Source: VKMB-3413 sp041027365 (lineage in GTDB: Bacteria; Pseudomonadota; Alphaproteobacteria; Rhizobiales; Rhizobiaceae). Taken from it: a stretch of 64,000 nucleotides of DNA. Both the position numbers and the translations under genes were made by a program. Below, piece by piece: positions 17,546-27,160 of this stretch; the stretch's first letter is position 1, and every line of letters starts with the position of its first letter. The stretch covers positions 207,514-271,513 of the forward strand of contig NZ_JBFTEH010000008.1 of assembly GCF_041027365.1 (NCBI RefSeq). Direction: 5' to 3'. The notes under the pieces are model-generated. The model was not told the origin of the DNA. It did not search any database and worked only from the letters and a program-made list of their open reading frames with translations.

Positions 17546-18895
17546 TCAGGCCTTCGGCTCACCGGCCAGGTAGTGCTCGAGCCAGTGGATGTCGTAGTCG
17601 CCCTTCGCGACATCGGCATTGTCGACCAGGTCGCGGAACAGCGGCAGGGTCGTCTTGACGCCGTCGATCACGATCTCGTCCAGCGCCCGACGCAGCCGCA
17701 TCATGCATTCCTGGCGGTTGCGCCCGTGCACGATCAGCTTGCCGATCAGGCTGTCGTAGAAGGGCGGGATGGAATAGCCCTGATAGACGCCGGAATCGAC
17801 ACGGACGCCGAGGCCGCCGGGCGTGTGGTAATGCGTGATCTGGCCGGGCGAGGGGGCGAAGGTGCGCGGATCCTCGGCGTTGATCCGGCATTCGATCGCG
17901 TGGCCCGAGAACTGGACGTCGGCCTGCGTCACCGACAGGCCCTGGCCGCTGGCGACGCGGATCTGCTCGTGCACGAGGTCGAGGCCGGTGATCGCCTCGG
18001 TCACCGGATGCTCCACCTGCAGGCGGGTGTTCATCTCGATGAAGTAGAATTCGCCGTTCTCGTACAGGAATTCGATCGTGCCGGCGCCGCGATAGGCGAG
18101 CTCCGACATCGCATTGGCGCAGATCTCGCCGATCTTCGCCCGCTGCTCCGCGGTGAGGGCGGGCGAGTTCGCCTCTTCCCAGACCTTCTGGTGGCGGCGC
18201 TGCAGCGAGCAGTCGCGCTCGCCGAGGTGGATGGCGTTGCCCTGGCCGTCGCCGAAGACCTGCACCTCGATGTGCCGGGGCTTCTCCAGGTACTTCTCGA
18301 TATAGACCGCGTCGTCGCCGAAGGCGGCAGCCGCCTCCTGGCGCGCGGTCTGCAGCGCGACGACGAGATCGTCGCGGGTCTTCGCCACCTTCATGCCGCG
18401 ACCGCCGCCGCCCGCGGAGGCCTTGACGAGAACCGGGAATCCGATCTCCTCGGCGATCTTCATCGCCTCGGCGTCTTCGGTGACCGCGCCGGCCGAGCCC
18501 GGCACCACCGGAATGCCGAGGCGCTTGGCGGTCTTTTTCGCCTCGATCTTGTCGCCCATGATGCGGATATGATCCGCCGTCGGGCCGATGAAGGTGATGC
18601 CATGCGCGTCGAGGATGTCGGCGAAGCGCGCGTTCTCCGACAGGAAGCCGTAGCCGGGGTGAACGGCGTCTGCTCCGGAGACCTCGCAGGCCGCGACGAT
18701 CTGCGGGATGTTGAGGTAGCTGTCGCGCGAGGGCGGCGGCCCGATGCAGACGCTCTCGTCGGCGAGGCGCACGTGCATCGCCGCGTTGTCGGCGGTGGAG
18801 TGCACCGCGACCGTCGAAATGCCGAGCTCCTTGCAGGCGCGCAGGATTCGCAGGGCGATCTCGCCGCGGTTGGCGATCAGAACCTTCTTGAACAT
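17546..18895 (-). CDS. accC: Acetyl-CoA carboxylase biotin carboxylase subunit
   Basis: ATP-grasp enzyme (449 residues) that carboxylates the biotin of AccB at the start of fatty acid synthesis. Visible: KVLIANRGEIALRIL at the N-terminus, HPGYGFLSEN, the Gly-rich ATP loop ASAGGGGRGMKV, FIEMNTRLQVEHPVTE and GHAIECRINAEDP. The start at 18895 begins exactly at the family MFKKVLIANRGE; the open frame upstream overlaps accB out of frame and is spurious. Ten bases after accB and three before aat. Confidence 0.97.
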   Translation of the reverse strand: MFKKVLIANRGEIALRILRACKELGISTVAVHSTADNAAMHVRLADESVCIGPPPSRDSYLNIPQIVAACEVSGADAVHPGYGFLSENARFADILDAHGITFIGPTADHIRIMGDKIEAKKTAKRLGIPVVPGSAGAVTEDAEAMKIAEEIGFPVLVKASAGGGGRGMKVAKTRDDLVVALQTARQEAAAAFGDDAVYIEKYLEKPRHIEVQVFGDGQGNAIHLGERDCSLQRRHQKVWEEANSPALTAEQRAKIGEICANAMSELAYRGAGTIEFLYENGEFYFIEMNTRLQVEHPVTEAITGLDLVHEQIRVASGQGLSVTQADVQFSGHAIECRINAEDPRTFAPSPGQITHYHTPGGLGVRVDSGVYQGYSIPPFYDSLIGKLIVHGRNRQECMMRLRRALDEIVIDGVKTTLPLFRDLVDNADVAKGDYDIHWLEHYLAGEPKA

Positions 18896-18905
18896 GGCTG
18901 GCCCC

Positions 18906-19388
18906 TTACGCGATGACGACGAGCGCTTCGCCGTATTCCACCGGCTGGCCGTTCTCCACGCAGATCTTGGCGACCTTGCCCGCACGCGGTGCGGGGATCT
19001 GGTTCATGGTCTTCATCGCCTCGATGATCAGCAGCGTTTCGCCCTCGGCGACCTGCTGGCCGATTTCGACGAAGGGTCGGGCGCCCGGCGCCGGCGACAG
19101 ATAGACGGTGCCGACCATGGGCGAGGGGACGGAGCCCGGCTCCGGTCCGCTCGGAGCGGCAGGCTGGGCCGCAGGCGCGGAGACCGCCTGCTGCTGCTGG
19201 GCCGGAAAGGGCTGCGGCGCCTGCATGTAGGTCATCGGCTGCGGGTAGCCGGCCATGTCCTTCTGCCGAGACACCCGAACCCGCAACGAGCCGCGCTCGA
19301 TTTCGATTTCGGTGAGGTCCGTCTCGTTCAGGATGGAGGCGAGTTCGCGAACGAACGTCGGATCGACGGTCTGATCTTCTTCTGACAT
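18906..19388 (-). CDS. accB: Acetyl-CoA carboxylase biotin carboxyl carrier protein
   Basis: Carrier subunit (160 residues). The C-terminal lipoyl/biotinyl domain contains EAMKTMNQI, with Lys126 as the biotinylation site, preceded by the Ala/Pro/Gln-rich mobile linker (about 48-85). The N-terminus TFVRELASILNETDLTEIEIE is the usual AccB start. First gene of the accB-accC-aat operon; the promoter should lie in the 235 bases before it. Confidence 0.96.
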   Translation of the reverse strand: MSEEDQTVDPTFVRELASILNETDLTEIEIERGSLRVRVSRQKDMAGYPQPMTYMQAPQPFPAQQQQAVSAPAAQPAAPSGPEPGSVPSPMVGTVYLSPAPGARPFVEIGQQVAEGETLLIIEAMKTMNQIPAPRAGKVAKICVENGQPVEYGEALVVIA

Positions 19389-19623
19389 TCTCTTCCTTGA
19401 GCCGCTCGGCTTCGTCCCGCGCTTCGGCTAGCGGTCATCGACGGCGTCGCGGCATCGGCGCCCATCGCGCTCGGTCCCGCTGCCTGAGCGCCGCCAGATG
19501 GAGGGCCCGGGTCGCATCCCGAATCGCGATCTCGTGACCGCGGGTTCGCGAAGGGCTATAGGGCGGGAACCGTGCCGAGGAAAGCGTCAATCGGCCGATC
19601 GACGCCTCCTCACGCGAATTCTC

Positions 19624-20394
19624 TCAGCAGCTGGCACTACCACACTTGCGAACGTTCGCAACCGCGGCCGTCAGATTATCCAGCCCGACCGCGCCCGAGA
19701 ACAACTTGTCGTCGATGACGTAGGTGGGCGTGCCGGAGATCTGCAGGGCGCTGGCGAGTTTCGAATCCGCGGCGATCTCGTCCTCGATCTTCTTCGATTT
19801 CATCAGCGGACGCAGCTCCGCCTCGTCGACGCCGAGATCCTTGGCGACCGCGAGCGCGCGATTCTCGTCGGCAACGCCCCGCGAGCCGAGAAGCTTGCGG
19901 TGGAACGCACCGTAAAGGTTCGGCTTCAGCGCCCGGAAGGCCAGGCTGACGCGCGTCGCCTCGACCGACTGCGGCCCCAGCACCGGGATCTCCTTCAGCA
20001 CGAACCGCACCTGGGGGTCCGCCTTGGTCAGGGCGCTCATGTCGGACAGCGCATGCTTGCAGTAGGTGCAGTTGTAATCGAAGAACTCGGTGATCGTGAC
20101 GTCGCCGGACGGGTTGCCGAGCGCGGTGCCCTTCGGCGTCTGGAAGATCTCGGTCGCATTGTCCTTGACTGCGGCGGTCTGCGCCGCGGCCTGCGCGTCC
20201 GCCTGCTTCGCCTGCAGCGCTTCGACCGCCTCCATGATCACCTCGGGATGCTTGACGAGGTAGTCGTGGACGATCTGCTCCACCGCCTTGGTCTGCGTCT
20301 GGTCGAAGGCCGGCTTGGCCGGTTCGGCGGCCACGGCCGAACCGACGAGCCCGACCGCTGCTGCGGTGGCGGCGAGGATCGCGTATCGGGTCAT
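19624..20394 (-). CDS. Periplasmic DsbA-family thiol:disulfide oxidoreductase
   Basis: A 256-residue exported thioredoxin-fold protein. The signal peptide ends near AVAA (21-24); a helical N-terminal region (30-80) resembles the oligomerisation segment of ScsC/Com1-type proteins. The redox motif is C109-T-Y-C112 in FFDYNCTYCKHAL, and the cis-proline loop is SGTPTYVID. An extra C-terminal CGSASC pair is notable. Lies 21 bases after the M48 protease in the same operon, which suggests a joint role in envelope protein folding and quality control. Confidence 0.9.
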   Translation of the reverse strand: MTRYAILAATAAAVGLVGSAVAAEPAKPAFDQTQTKAVEQIVHDYLVKHPEVIMEAVEALQAKQADAQAAAQTAAVKDNATEIFQTPKGTALGNPSGDVTITEFFDYNCTYCKHALSDMSALTKADPQVRFVLKEIPVLGPQSVEATRVSLAFRALKPNLYGAFHRKLLGSRGVADENRALAVAKDLGVDEAELRPLMKSKKIEDEIAADSKLASALQISGTPTYVIDDKLFSGAVGLDNLTAAVANVRKCGSASC

Positions 20395-20415
20395 GGGAAA
20401 GGTTCCTTCGATGCG

Positions 20416-21798
20416 TCAGTGAGCGGGGATCGTGATGATGTCCTGGGCCTGGCGCCAGGGCGGCGAGCCGGGCTTCAGCTTCTGTTGGGCGCGCGCCGCG
20501 AAGACCTTGGCCTCGCGGAAGGCACCGGCGTGCCAGTAGCCGTCGGCGGTGGCGAGCTCCGCCCGCCCGATATCACCGGTGTGCCCGTAGGCCATAGCAA
20601 GAAACTGATAGGCCGTCGCGTTGTCGGGATCGCTCTGCAGCCCCGCCTTGATGTACTCGATGGCGCGGCTCATCTCCTTCGGGTCGCCCGTCGTCACCAG
20701 CGCCTGACCGATCTCCGCCTTCAACAGCCCGGATCTGCTGCCGTCCAGCTGCGCCGCCTTCCTGAAGGCGGCCGCCGCTTCCGTGCCGCGGCCGGCATCG
20801 AGCAGGATCTGCCCGCGCATTTCCTCGAACCACGGGTTCTTCGGCCGCGAGGCGATCAGGGCGCTCATCTTCGTCAGCGCTCCGTTGGTCGAGCCGGCGA
20901 GATAGGTCGCGATCGCGTCGCCATAGAGCGCGGCGAGGCTGCGTGGGTCGCGGGCGAACAGCCGCCGAACGGCCGTCATGCCGCCGCTGTAGGCGGCGAC
21001 CTTGGCGCGGGCCAGCTGGTGGCGCTCGACGAGTTCGGGCGGATCGGTGCGGTCATAGTAGCGGCTGCGCTGCGCCGCCTCCTGGATCGCCGCCTTGCGA
21101 TCTTCAGGCATCGGGTGCGACAGCAGGTAGGTGTTGACGCGGGAATTGGCGAAGAGGTTCTGGCGATCGAGGATATCGAACGTCTGAAGCAGACCCTTGC
21201 CGGACTGGCCGGTCTTGTCGAGATAGGTTATCGCCGCGCGGTCCGCGATCGATTCCTCCCCGCGCTGATAGCTGAGGAGGCCGCGCTGGATGGCCGATCC
21301 GCTGCCGGCCAGGAGACCCGTGCCGGCCTGGCTGGCATTGCGCGATCCGGAGACGGCACCGGCCGCGACGATGCCGGCCCCGAGCAGCCCGGCGACGATC
21401 GCGATCGTCTGCGCATGCTCGATCTGCTCGCGCATGCGCTCCTGATGGTTGCCGGCCAGGTGCCCGATCTCGTGGGCGAGGATGCCGATGAGCTGATTCG
21501 GCGTCTCCGTCATGGTGATGGCACCGGTGTTGACGAAGATCCGCCGGCCGAGGACGAAGGCGTTGAAGTCATCGGAATTGACCAGCACGACCTCGATGCC
21601 GGAGCGCGACAGGCCGGCAGCCTTCAGGAGCGGGCGCACGTAGTCGCCGATCAGCGCCTCGATCTCGGCGTCCCGCACGATCGGTAGGTTGCGCTTGGAT
21701 TCGGGAGCCGCCTCCGCGAGCGTCGGCAGGACGGCGAGCGTGGCGGCCATCGCGAGGCAGATCAGCCTGGTGCCGATGCCGCAAAGCGAGAGTTTCAT
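20416..21798 (-). CDS. M48 family metalloprotease with TPR region (BepA-like)
   Basis: A 460-residue exported zinc protease. Signal peptide about 1-30; HEIGH at 109-113 is the zinc motif, with the third ligand expected in RGEESIADRAAITYLD. Residues about 300-460 form tetratricopeptide-like helices. This architecture matches BepA/YfgC, which degrades or assists outer-membrane assembly intermediates such as LptD. Start at 21798 is set by the signal peptide. First gene of a two-gene operon with the DsbA-family protein, which fits LptD biology because LptD needs disulfide formation; that link is an inference. Confidence 0.9.
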   Translation of the reverse strand: MKLSLCGIGTRLICLAMAATLAVLPTLAEAAPESKRNLPIVRDAEIEALIGDYVRPLLKAAGLSRSGIEVVLVNSDDFNAFVLGRRIFVNTGAITMTETPNQLIGILAHEIGHLAGNHQERMREQIEHAQTIAIVAGLLGAGIVAAGAVSGSRNASQAGTGLLAGSGSAIQRGLLSYQRGEESIADRAAITYLDKTGQSGKGLLQTFDILDRQNLFANSRVNTYLLSHPMPEDRKAAIQEAAQRSRYYDRTDPPELVERHQLARAKVAAYSGGMTAVRRLFARDPRSLAALYGDAIATYLAGSTNGALTKMSALIASRPKNPWFEEMRGQILLDAGRGTEAAAAFRKAAQLDGSRSGLLKAEIGQALVTTGDPKEMSRAIEYIKAGLQSDPDNATAYQFLAMAYGHTGDIGRAELATADGYWHAGAFREAKVFAARAQQKLKPGSPPWRQAQDIITIPAH

Positions 21799-21986
21799 GC
21801 TAGGTCCTTTTCCCCATGCCGGGCCTGTCCGATTTTCGCGCACCCTCCGCCGCGCCGAAAGAGGGGACCGGTCTTCGAGGTGAACCGAAAACCATCGTCC
21901 TCGCAAGCGTCGGGATCGCGATCACTGGACACGATAATCCGGCGGATTGTTGACGTGGCGGCGAGGCAACAGGAAAGCGACGAAGC

Positions 21987-23147
21987 GTGCCCGAAATGAC
22001 CCCATCCCGCCGATCGGCGGTCGATCCGTTCCGCGCCATGGACGTTCTGGCCGAAGCCAACCGGATGATCGCGCGGGGCGAGAAGGTCCTGTCGCTGGCG
22101 GTGGGCCAGCCGGCCGCGTCGGCGCCGAAAGCCGCAATCGCCGCGGCTCGCGCCATGCTCGACCATGGTCGCATCGCCTATACGGATGCGCTCGGCCGCG
22201 CCGATCTGCGCGAGCGGATCGCCCAGCACTACGAGGCGCGTTACGGGCAGGCGGTCGAGCCGTCCCGCATCATGGTGACCACCGGCTCTTCCGCCGGCTT
22301 CAACCTCGCCTTCCTCGCCGCCTTCGATCCCGGCGACAGGATCGCGATCGCCGCGCCCGGCTATCCCGCCTATCGGAACATCCTGAAGGCGCTGGGGCTC
22401 GTCCCGGTCGAAATCCCGGTCGGTCCGGAGACGGACTACGTCTTCACCGCCGGGCATCTTGCCGCGGCGCACGAGGCGGAGCCCGTGGCCGGCGTCCTCG
22501 TCGCCAGCCCCGCCAATCCGACCGGAACCGTCACGCCGCCGGAGGAACTCCGGCGGCTGGTATCCTATGCCGACCGGAATGGCATCCGCTTCGTCTCCGA
22601 CGAAATCTATCACGGCCTCACCTATAACGGCCGGGAGACGACCGCCCTCGGCTTTTCCGAGCATCCGATCGTCGTGAACTCCTTCTCGAAATACTACTGC
22701 ATGACCGGCTGGCGGATCGGCTGGCTGGTGCTGCCGCCGGAACTGGTCCGTGCCGCCGAGCGGATCGGCCAGAGCCTCTATATCTCGGCGCCGGAAATGT
22801 CGCAGGTGGCGGCGAGGGCGGTGTTCGACGCGACCGACGAGCTGGAATCGATCCGCGCGGGCTACGTGCGCAACCGCGACCTCCTGAACCGGCGCCTGCC
22901 GGCGCTCGGCTTCCGCGAGATCGCGCCGCTCGATGGCGCCTTCTACGCCTATGCCGGGATACCGGAGGGCTGGAGCGGCTCGACGCAGTTCTCCCGGGCG
23001 ATCCTCGAAGCGTGCCACGTGGCGATCACGCCCGGGACCGACTTCGACCTGCTCCGGGGCGAGCGCTTCGTGCGCCTGTCCTACGCCTGCGACCATGCCT
23101 CCCTCGAAGAGGCGCTCGACCGGATGGAGCGGCTGCTGCGCAGCTGA
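21987..23147 (+). CDS. PLP-dependent class I/II aminotransferase
   Basis: Fold-type I aminotransferase of 386 residues. PLP site: Lys235 in NSFSKYYCMTGWRIGW; other marks are TTGSSAGFNLAF, SPANPTGT and SDEIYHGLTY (Asp and Tyr contacts). The family includes aspartate and other amino acid aminotransferases, so the substrate is not decided. Starts on GTG at 21987, with an ATG three codons later as alternative. Stands alone: divergent from the M48 gene, convergent with rne. Confidence 0.9.
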   Translation: MPEMTPSRRSAVDPFRAMDVLAEANRMIARGEKVLSLAVGQPAASAPKAAIAAARAMLDHGRIAYTDALGRADLRERIAQHYEARYGQAVEPSRIMVTTGSSAGFNLAFLAAFDPGDRIAIAAPGYPAYRNILKALGLVPVEIPVGPETDYVFTAGHLAAAHEAEPVAGVLVASPANPTGTVTPPEELRRLVSYADRNGIRFVSDEIYHGLTYNGRETTALGFSEHPIVVNSFSKYYCMTGWRIGWLVLPPELVRAAERIGQSLYISAPEMSQVAARAVFDATDELESIRAGYVRNRDLLNRRLPALGFREIAPLDGAFYAYAGIPEGWSGSTQFSRAILEACHVAITPGTDFDLLRGERFVRLSYACDHASLEEALDRMERLLRS

Positions 23148-23333
23148 GGCCCGATCGGCCGACGTCCCCGACCGCCGCGTCAGGGCGGCGGCATCCCCTT
23201 GCGCATCACGGCGCTGGCAGGCCCACGGCCGGGCGCCGGGGATCCGGCTTATGCGTCCGCGCGAGGCGATTTCCCCGCCAGCTGCGAAGCCCGTCCGGCC
23301 GCGCCGCGGCATCAGAAAGTCCCTGCTGACATG

Positions 23334-23358
23334 AAAACGGGCGCCCACCGGTCGCCCG
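23334..23358 (-). terminator. rne: Intrinsic terminator of rne
   Basis: On the minus strand, a CGGGCG stem with nine-base loop and its complement (23338-23343 with 23353-23358) is followed directly by a TTTT run (plus-strand AAAA at 23334-23337). It lies 30 bases past the rne stop codon. Confidence 0.6.
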
Positions 23359-23388
23359 CTCCTTCACCGGATCTTTCGCAGGATCGCG

Positions 23389-26300
23389 CTAAAAAAAGTT
23401 CCGTCTGGCCCACCAGCCGGTGCGGCGCGGCTTTTCCGCCGACTCGCCTTCGACATCGGCGACGTTCGACGTGACCACCGGCTCCTTGGGCGCGGCGGGC
23501 TGTGTCTCCGCCGGGACGTCGTCGTTCGCCGCCGGCTGCGGCGCGTCCTCCGGCTCGGCCGAGGAGGACGAAGCCTCCGCCAGCGGAGCGTCGTCCTCGG
23601 ACAGCGCCGGAGAAAGCGCTTCCGCAGGCTGCTGCGCCACCGGGCTCGCCGCGGCGACTGCAACCGCTTCCGGCGCCGGCTCTTCGCCGGTCACGGCGAT
23701 CTGCGGACCATCGGCGCTCGCGGCAGGCTCGAAGGACGGAGCCGCATCGGCCTCGGCCGGGGCAGAGGACGCCGCATCCGCATCCGTCTGCGATGGGGCC
23801 ACGACCACCGTCTCGCCGGAGAATGTCTGCACGGCCGCCTCGGCCGACGTGTCGGCAACTGCGGCGACCGCATCCCCTGAGTCCTCGTCGCCACCGTGAG
23901 GCTGCTGACCCTCGTCGTTCTCGCGATGCCGGCGGCCGCCGCGCCGCCCGCGACGCCGGCGCTTGCGGCTGCGCCCGTCCTGGTCGTCGCGGGACGATCC
24001 GCGCTCCTCTTCGGAGTCGGACCCTGCATCGGACGAGTCGTCCTCGTCGTCGTCATCCTGCGCGCCGGACGCAGCGTTCGCGTCCATGTCGCTGTCGTCG
24101 CCATTGTCGTTGCGCCGCCGGCGCCGGCGCCGCTTGCGGCGCTTGCCGCCTTCGGACCGGTCGTCCTCGCGAGTCTCGTCCTCGGCGGGAACGGCGACGC
24201 CTGCTTCGGCCATCGCCTCCGCGGCCTCGTCGGCGGCGGCGTCCGCCTCGTCCATCGCTGCGACCGATTCCAGATGCACGACGTCGTTCGGCAGGACCGG
24301 CTTCAGCGCCTCGGCGCCGCGCTCGATCGAAATGCTCTGGTGGCCGGCGCTCTCGTCCGCCTCGATGATGATGCGGAGACCGTAATGATGCTCCAGCTCA
24401 TCGATGCGCTTGCGCTTCTCGTTGAGCACGTAGAGCGCGGTCGCGGTCGGCACCTTGACGATGAGGTCGTGGGTGGCGTGCTTCTGCAGATGCTCCTCGA
24501 TGGTGCGCAGGACGTGCAGCGCCAGCGACGAGGAGGAGCGGATGTGCCCGGCGCCCTCGCAGACCGGGCAGGTCTGCATGGTGGATTCCAGGACGCTGGC
24601 CCGGATGCGCTGGCGGCTCATCTCCAGAAGGCCGAAATGGGAGATCTTGCCGACCTGGATGCGCGCCCGGTCGTTCTTCAGGCAGTCCTTCATCTTCTTC
24701 TCGACGGCGCGGTTGTTCCGCTTCTCTTCCATGTCGATGAAGTCGATGACGATGAGGCCGGCGAGGTCGCGCAGGCGCAACTGCCGCGCCACCTCCTCGG
24801 CCGCTTCCAGATTGGTCTGGAAGGCCGTGTCCTCGATCGAGTGCTCCCGCGTCGAACGGCCGGAGTTCACGTCGATCGCGACCAGCGCCTCGGTCTGGTT
24901 GATGATGATGTAGCCGCCAGACTTCAGCGTCACATGCGGCTGCAGCATCTTGTCCAGCTGCCCCTCGATCCCCTGCCGCGCGAAGATCGGCGTCGGGTCG
25001 CGGTAGGGCTGCACGACCTTCGCCTGGCTCGGCATCAGCATCCGCATGAAGTCTTTCGCTTCGCGGTAGCCGCTCTCGCCGGCGACGAGGATCTGGTCGA
25101 TGTCCTTGTTGTAGAGGTCGCGGATCGATCGCTTGATCAGGCTGCCTTCCTCGTAGACGAGGGCAGGGGCGATCGAAGAGAGGGTGACGTTGCGCACCGT
25201 CTCCCACAGCCGCATCAGATATTCGTAGTCGCGCTTCACCTCGGCCTTGGTGCGGTTCGCACCGGCCGTGCGCAGGATGATGCCCATGCCGCGCGGCACT
25301 TCGAGGTCGCGCACCACATCCTTCAGGCGCTTGCGGTCGGCGGCGCTGGTGATCTTGCGGGAAATGCCGCCGCCGCGTGCGGTGTTCGGCATCAGAACGG
25401 AATAGCGGCCGGCGAGCGACAGGTAGGTGGTCAGCGCCGCGCCCTTGTTGCCGCGCTCTTCCTTGACGACCTGCACGAGGATGATCTGGCGGCGCTTGAT
25501 GACCTCCTGGATCTTGTACTGCTTGCGCGGGCGGCTCTGGCGGACCGGAACCTCCTCCATCGCGTCCTCGGAGCCGATCTCGTCGATCTCTTCCGACTCG
25601 TCGCCGTTCTCGTCATTGCCGGCATCGTCGTCTTCGGAGCGCAAACGCCCCCGGGCCCGGCGGTTGCGCCGGCCGCGCGAGCGGCGCTCGCCATTGCCCT
25701 CGCGCTCGTTCTCCGCGGTGGAACCCTCGTCCTCGCGTTCGTCGTCGCTGTCCTCGCCGGCGCCGTCGTCCGAATCATCGTGCGACGTCTCGCCCTCCCG
25801 ATCGTCCGAATCCGACGACTCGTCCGGCGCCCCGACGCCGCGCGCCTCTACCGCATCGCGCGGCTGATCCTCCGTCGCGCCCGTCGACGCATCGCCGACG
25901 GACTGGATTCCGCCGTCGCTCGCAGGGGCGTGATCCTCGGACGAAGCCGCCTCGGCGGACGGCGTCTCGCCGTCCGAAAGCGAATCCTGCGCGCCGGCGT
26001 CGGCCGACGCATCCTCGTCGTCGCCGGCCGCCTCGGAGATGCTGTCACGCTCCCGGCGCTCCGCCGCCTTCGCCGGACGGCGCGGCCGCTGGCTGCGATT
26101 CGGACGCGGCTCGTCCTCGTCCTCGTCCTCTGCGCGCGCGAGTTCTTCGGCGAGCAGGGCTTCGCGGTCGGCCTTGGGAATCTGGTAGTAGTCCGGGTGG
26201 ATTTCGCTGAAAGCGAGGAAGCCGTGGCGATTGCCGCCATATTCGACGAAGGCTGCCTGGAGCGACGGCTCGACGCGCGTCACCTTGGCCAGGTAGATGT

Positions 26301-26421
26301 TTCCCTTGAGCTGCTTCTTGTGCTCCGACTCGAAGTCGAATTCTTCGATCCGGCTACCGCGGACGACGACGACGCGCGTCTCTTCCGGGTGGGACGCGTC
26401 GATCAGCATTTTGTTGGCCAT
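23389..26421 (-). CDS. rne: Ribonuclease E/G family protein
   Basis: Central endoribonuclease of mRNA decay and rRNA/tRNA processing (1010 residues). MANKMLIDASHPEETRV starts the protein; the S1 domain (about 35-95, resuming at 300) is split by a 200-residue acidic and Ser-rich insertion. Catalytic core: AIDVNSGRS and VIDFIDM hold the metal-binding aspartates, and TCPVCEGAGHI is the zinc-link CPxC. The C-terminal 330 residues are disordered, with Arg-rich and acidic blocks expected to bind RNA and degradosome partners, ending RRTGWWARRNFF. The ATG at 26421 fits the family N-terminus. Confidence 0.96.
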   Translation of the reverse strand: MANKMLIDASHPEETRVVVVRGSRIEEFDFESEHKKQLKGNIYLAKVTRVEPSLQAAFVEYGGNRHGFLAFSEIHPDYYQIPKADREALLAEELARAEDEDEDEPRPNRSQRPRRPAKAAERRERDSISEAAGDDEDASADAGAQDSLSDGETPSAEAASSEDHAPASDGGIQSVGDASTGATEDQPRDAVEARGVGAPDESSDSDDREGETSHDDSDDGAGEDSDDEREDEGSTAENEREGNGERRSRGRRNRRARGRLRSEDDDAGNDENGDESEEIDEIGSEDAMEEVPVRQSRPRKQYKIQEVIKRRQIILVQVVKEERGNKGAALTTYLSLAGRYSVLMPNTARGGGISRKITSAADRKRLKDVVRDLEVPRGMGIILRTAGANRTKAEVKRDYEYLMRLWETVRNVTLSSIAPALVYEEGSLIKRSIRDLYNKDIDQILVAGESGYREAKDFMRMLMPSQAKVVQPYRDPTPIFARQGIEGQLDKMLQPHVTLKSGGYIIINQTEALVAIDVNSGRSTREHSIEDTAFQTNLEAAEEVARQLRLRDLAGLIVIDFIDMEEKRNNRAVEKKMKDCLKNDRARIQVGKISHFGLLEMSRQRIRASVLESTMQTCPVCEGAGHIRSSSSLALHVLRTIEEHLQKHATHDLIVKVPTATALYVLNEKRKRIDELEHHYGLRIIIEADESAGHQSISIERGAEALKPVLPNDVVHLESVAAMDEADAAADEAAEAMAEAGVAVPAEDETREDDRSEGGKRRKRRRRRRRNDNGDDSDMDANAASGAQDDDDEDDSSDAGSDSEEERGSSRDDQDGRSRKRRRRGRRGGRRHRENDEGQQPHGGDEDSGDAVAAVADTSAEAAVQTFSGETVVVAPSQTDADAASSAPAEADAAPSFEPAASADGPQIAVTGEEPAPEAVAVAAASPVAQQPAEALSPALSEDDAPLAEASSSSAEPEDAPQPAANDDVPAETQPAAPKEPVVTSNVADVEGESAEKPRRTGWWARRNFF

Positions 26422-27160
26422 ATAGAAACTCCCCGGCACTCGCGCGGGCGACGCGTCTGCGGCCTTCCTGGGCCTGGCGGTCGGTGATGGGGCGCGAGCC
26501 CGAATGGGTCGTGTCGGACGTCACGGTTTGGCCGCTCCGCGACACATCAACGGCCCGAAGGATCGGGCGGGAGGATGTCGGGCAGACAGCGGAGAGTGAC
26601 AGCAAAATCACGACCTGCAACAACTGATGGCCGCTAGGGCGGCCGACGGAACGTGACGGACCCTTGGCCGCTCGCGCGGCACGCATCCGCATCGCTGGAA
26701 AAATCGGGCTGAAGCGGACCTCAGCGTCGACGAAAATCTTCCAAGAGGTCCGGCGACGGGCCTTCGTGTCGCAGGTATCGCTGCACCGCCACCGCTCTCG
26801 CCAGCACTGTGCGATCCGAACGGTACGGCTCTCGACTCGGCGACGACACGGTCTCCACGTCGCTCTAGACCTCGATTCCGCTTGTATGACGTGTCCGGCT
26901 AAGAAACAAGAGTAGTATCGGCAATCGGCCTCGCCCCCGCCGGACCATGCCAAGGCCCCGACAAGCTTCACAATCTACTGGAACGCTTGCCGCCACCTTC
27001 GTCACGTGGAGCACTGCCGCGCCTCCTCCGGCGACCGACGTCGGGCGCCGCGTCCGGAGTCGCCGCTGTGGCGCCGCTGCGACGATTGCGCGTCGGCTGG
27101 ACCTGTCGAGGGCAGGGTGCGGCCGTGGGTCATCGTCTGGTCACGATTGGAGAATTTCGC
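26422..27160. other. 739-base intergenic region between rne and the amidase gene
   Basis: No convincing gene. It contains the probable long 5' leader of rne (minus strand), a candidate rne promoter at 26881-26909, and a small GGCCGC/GCGGCC hairpin near 26628-26643. Open frames here lack family similarity and ribosome binding sites. The promoter for the amidase gene should lie in the last 150 bases. Confidence 0.6.
26881..26909 (-). promoter_or_regulatory. rne: Candidate rne promoter
   Basis: On the minus strand TTGTTT (26909-26904), a 17-base spacer and TACAAG (26886-26881). Transcription would start near 26874 and give a leader of about 450 bases, in line with the long autoregulatory leader known for E. 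coli rne. Box matches are moderate, so this is tentative. Confidence 0.35.

Noticed and set aside
23896..26487. 863-codon open frame on the plus strand
   Set aside because: Entirely antisense to rne; hydrophobic low-complexity translation of the acidic repeats, no family similarity.
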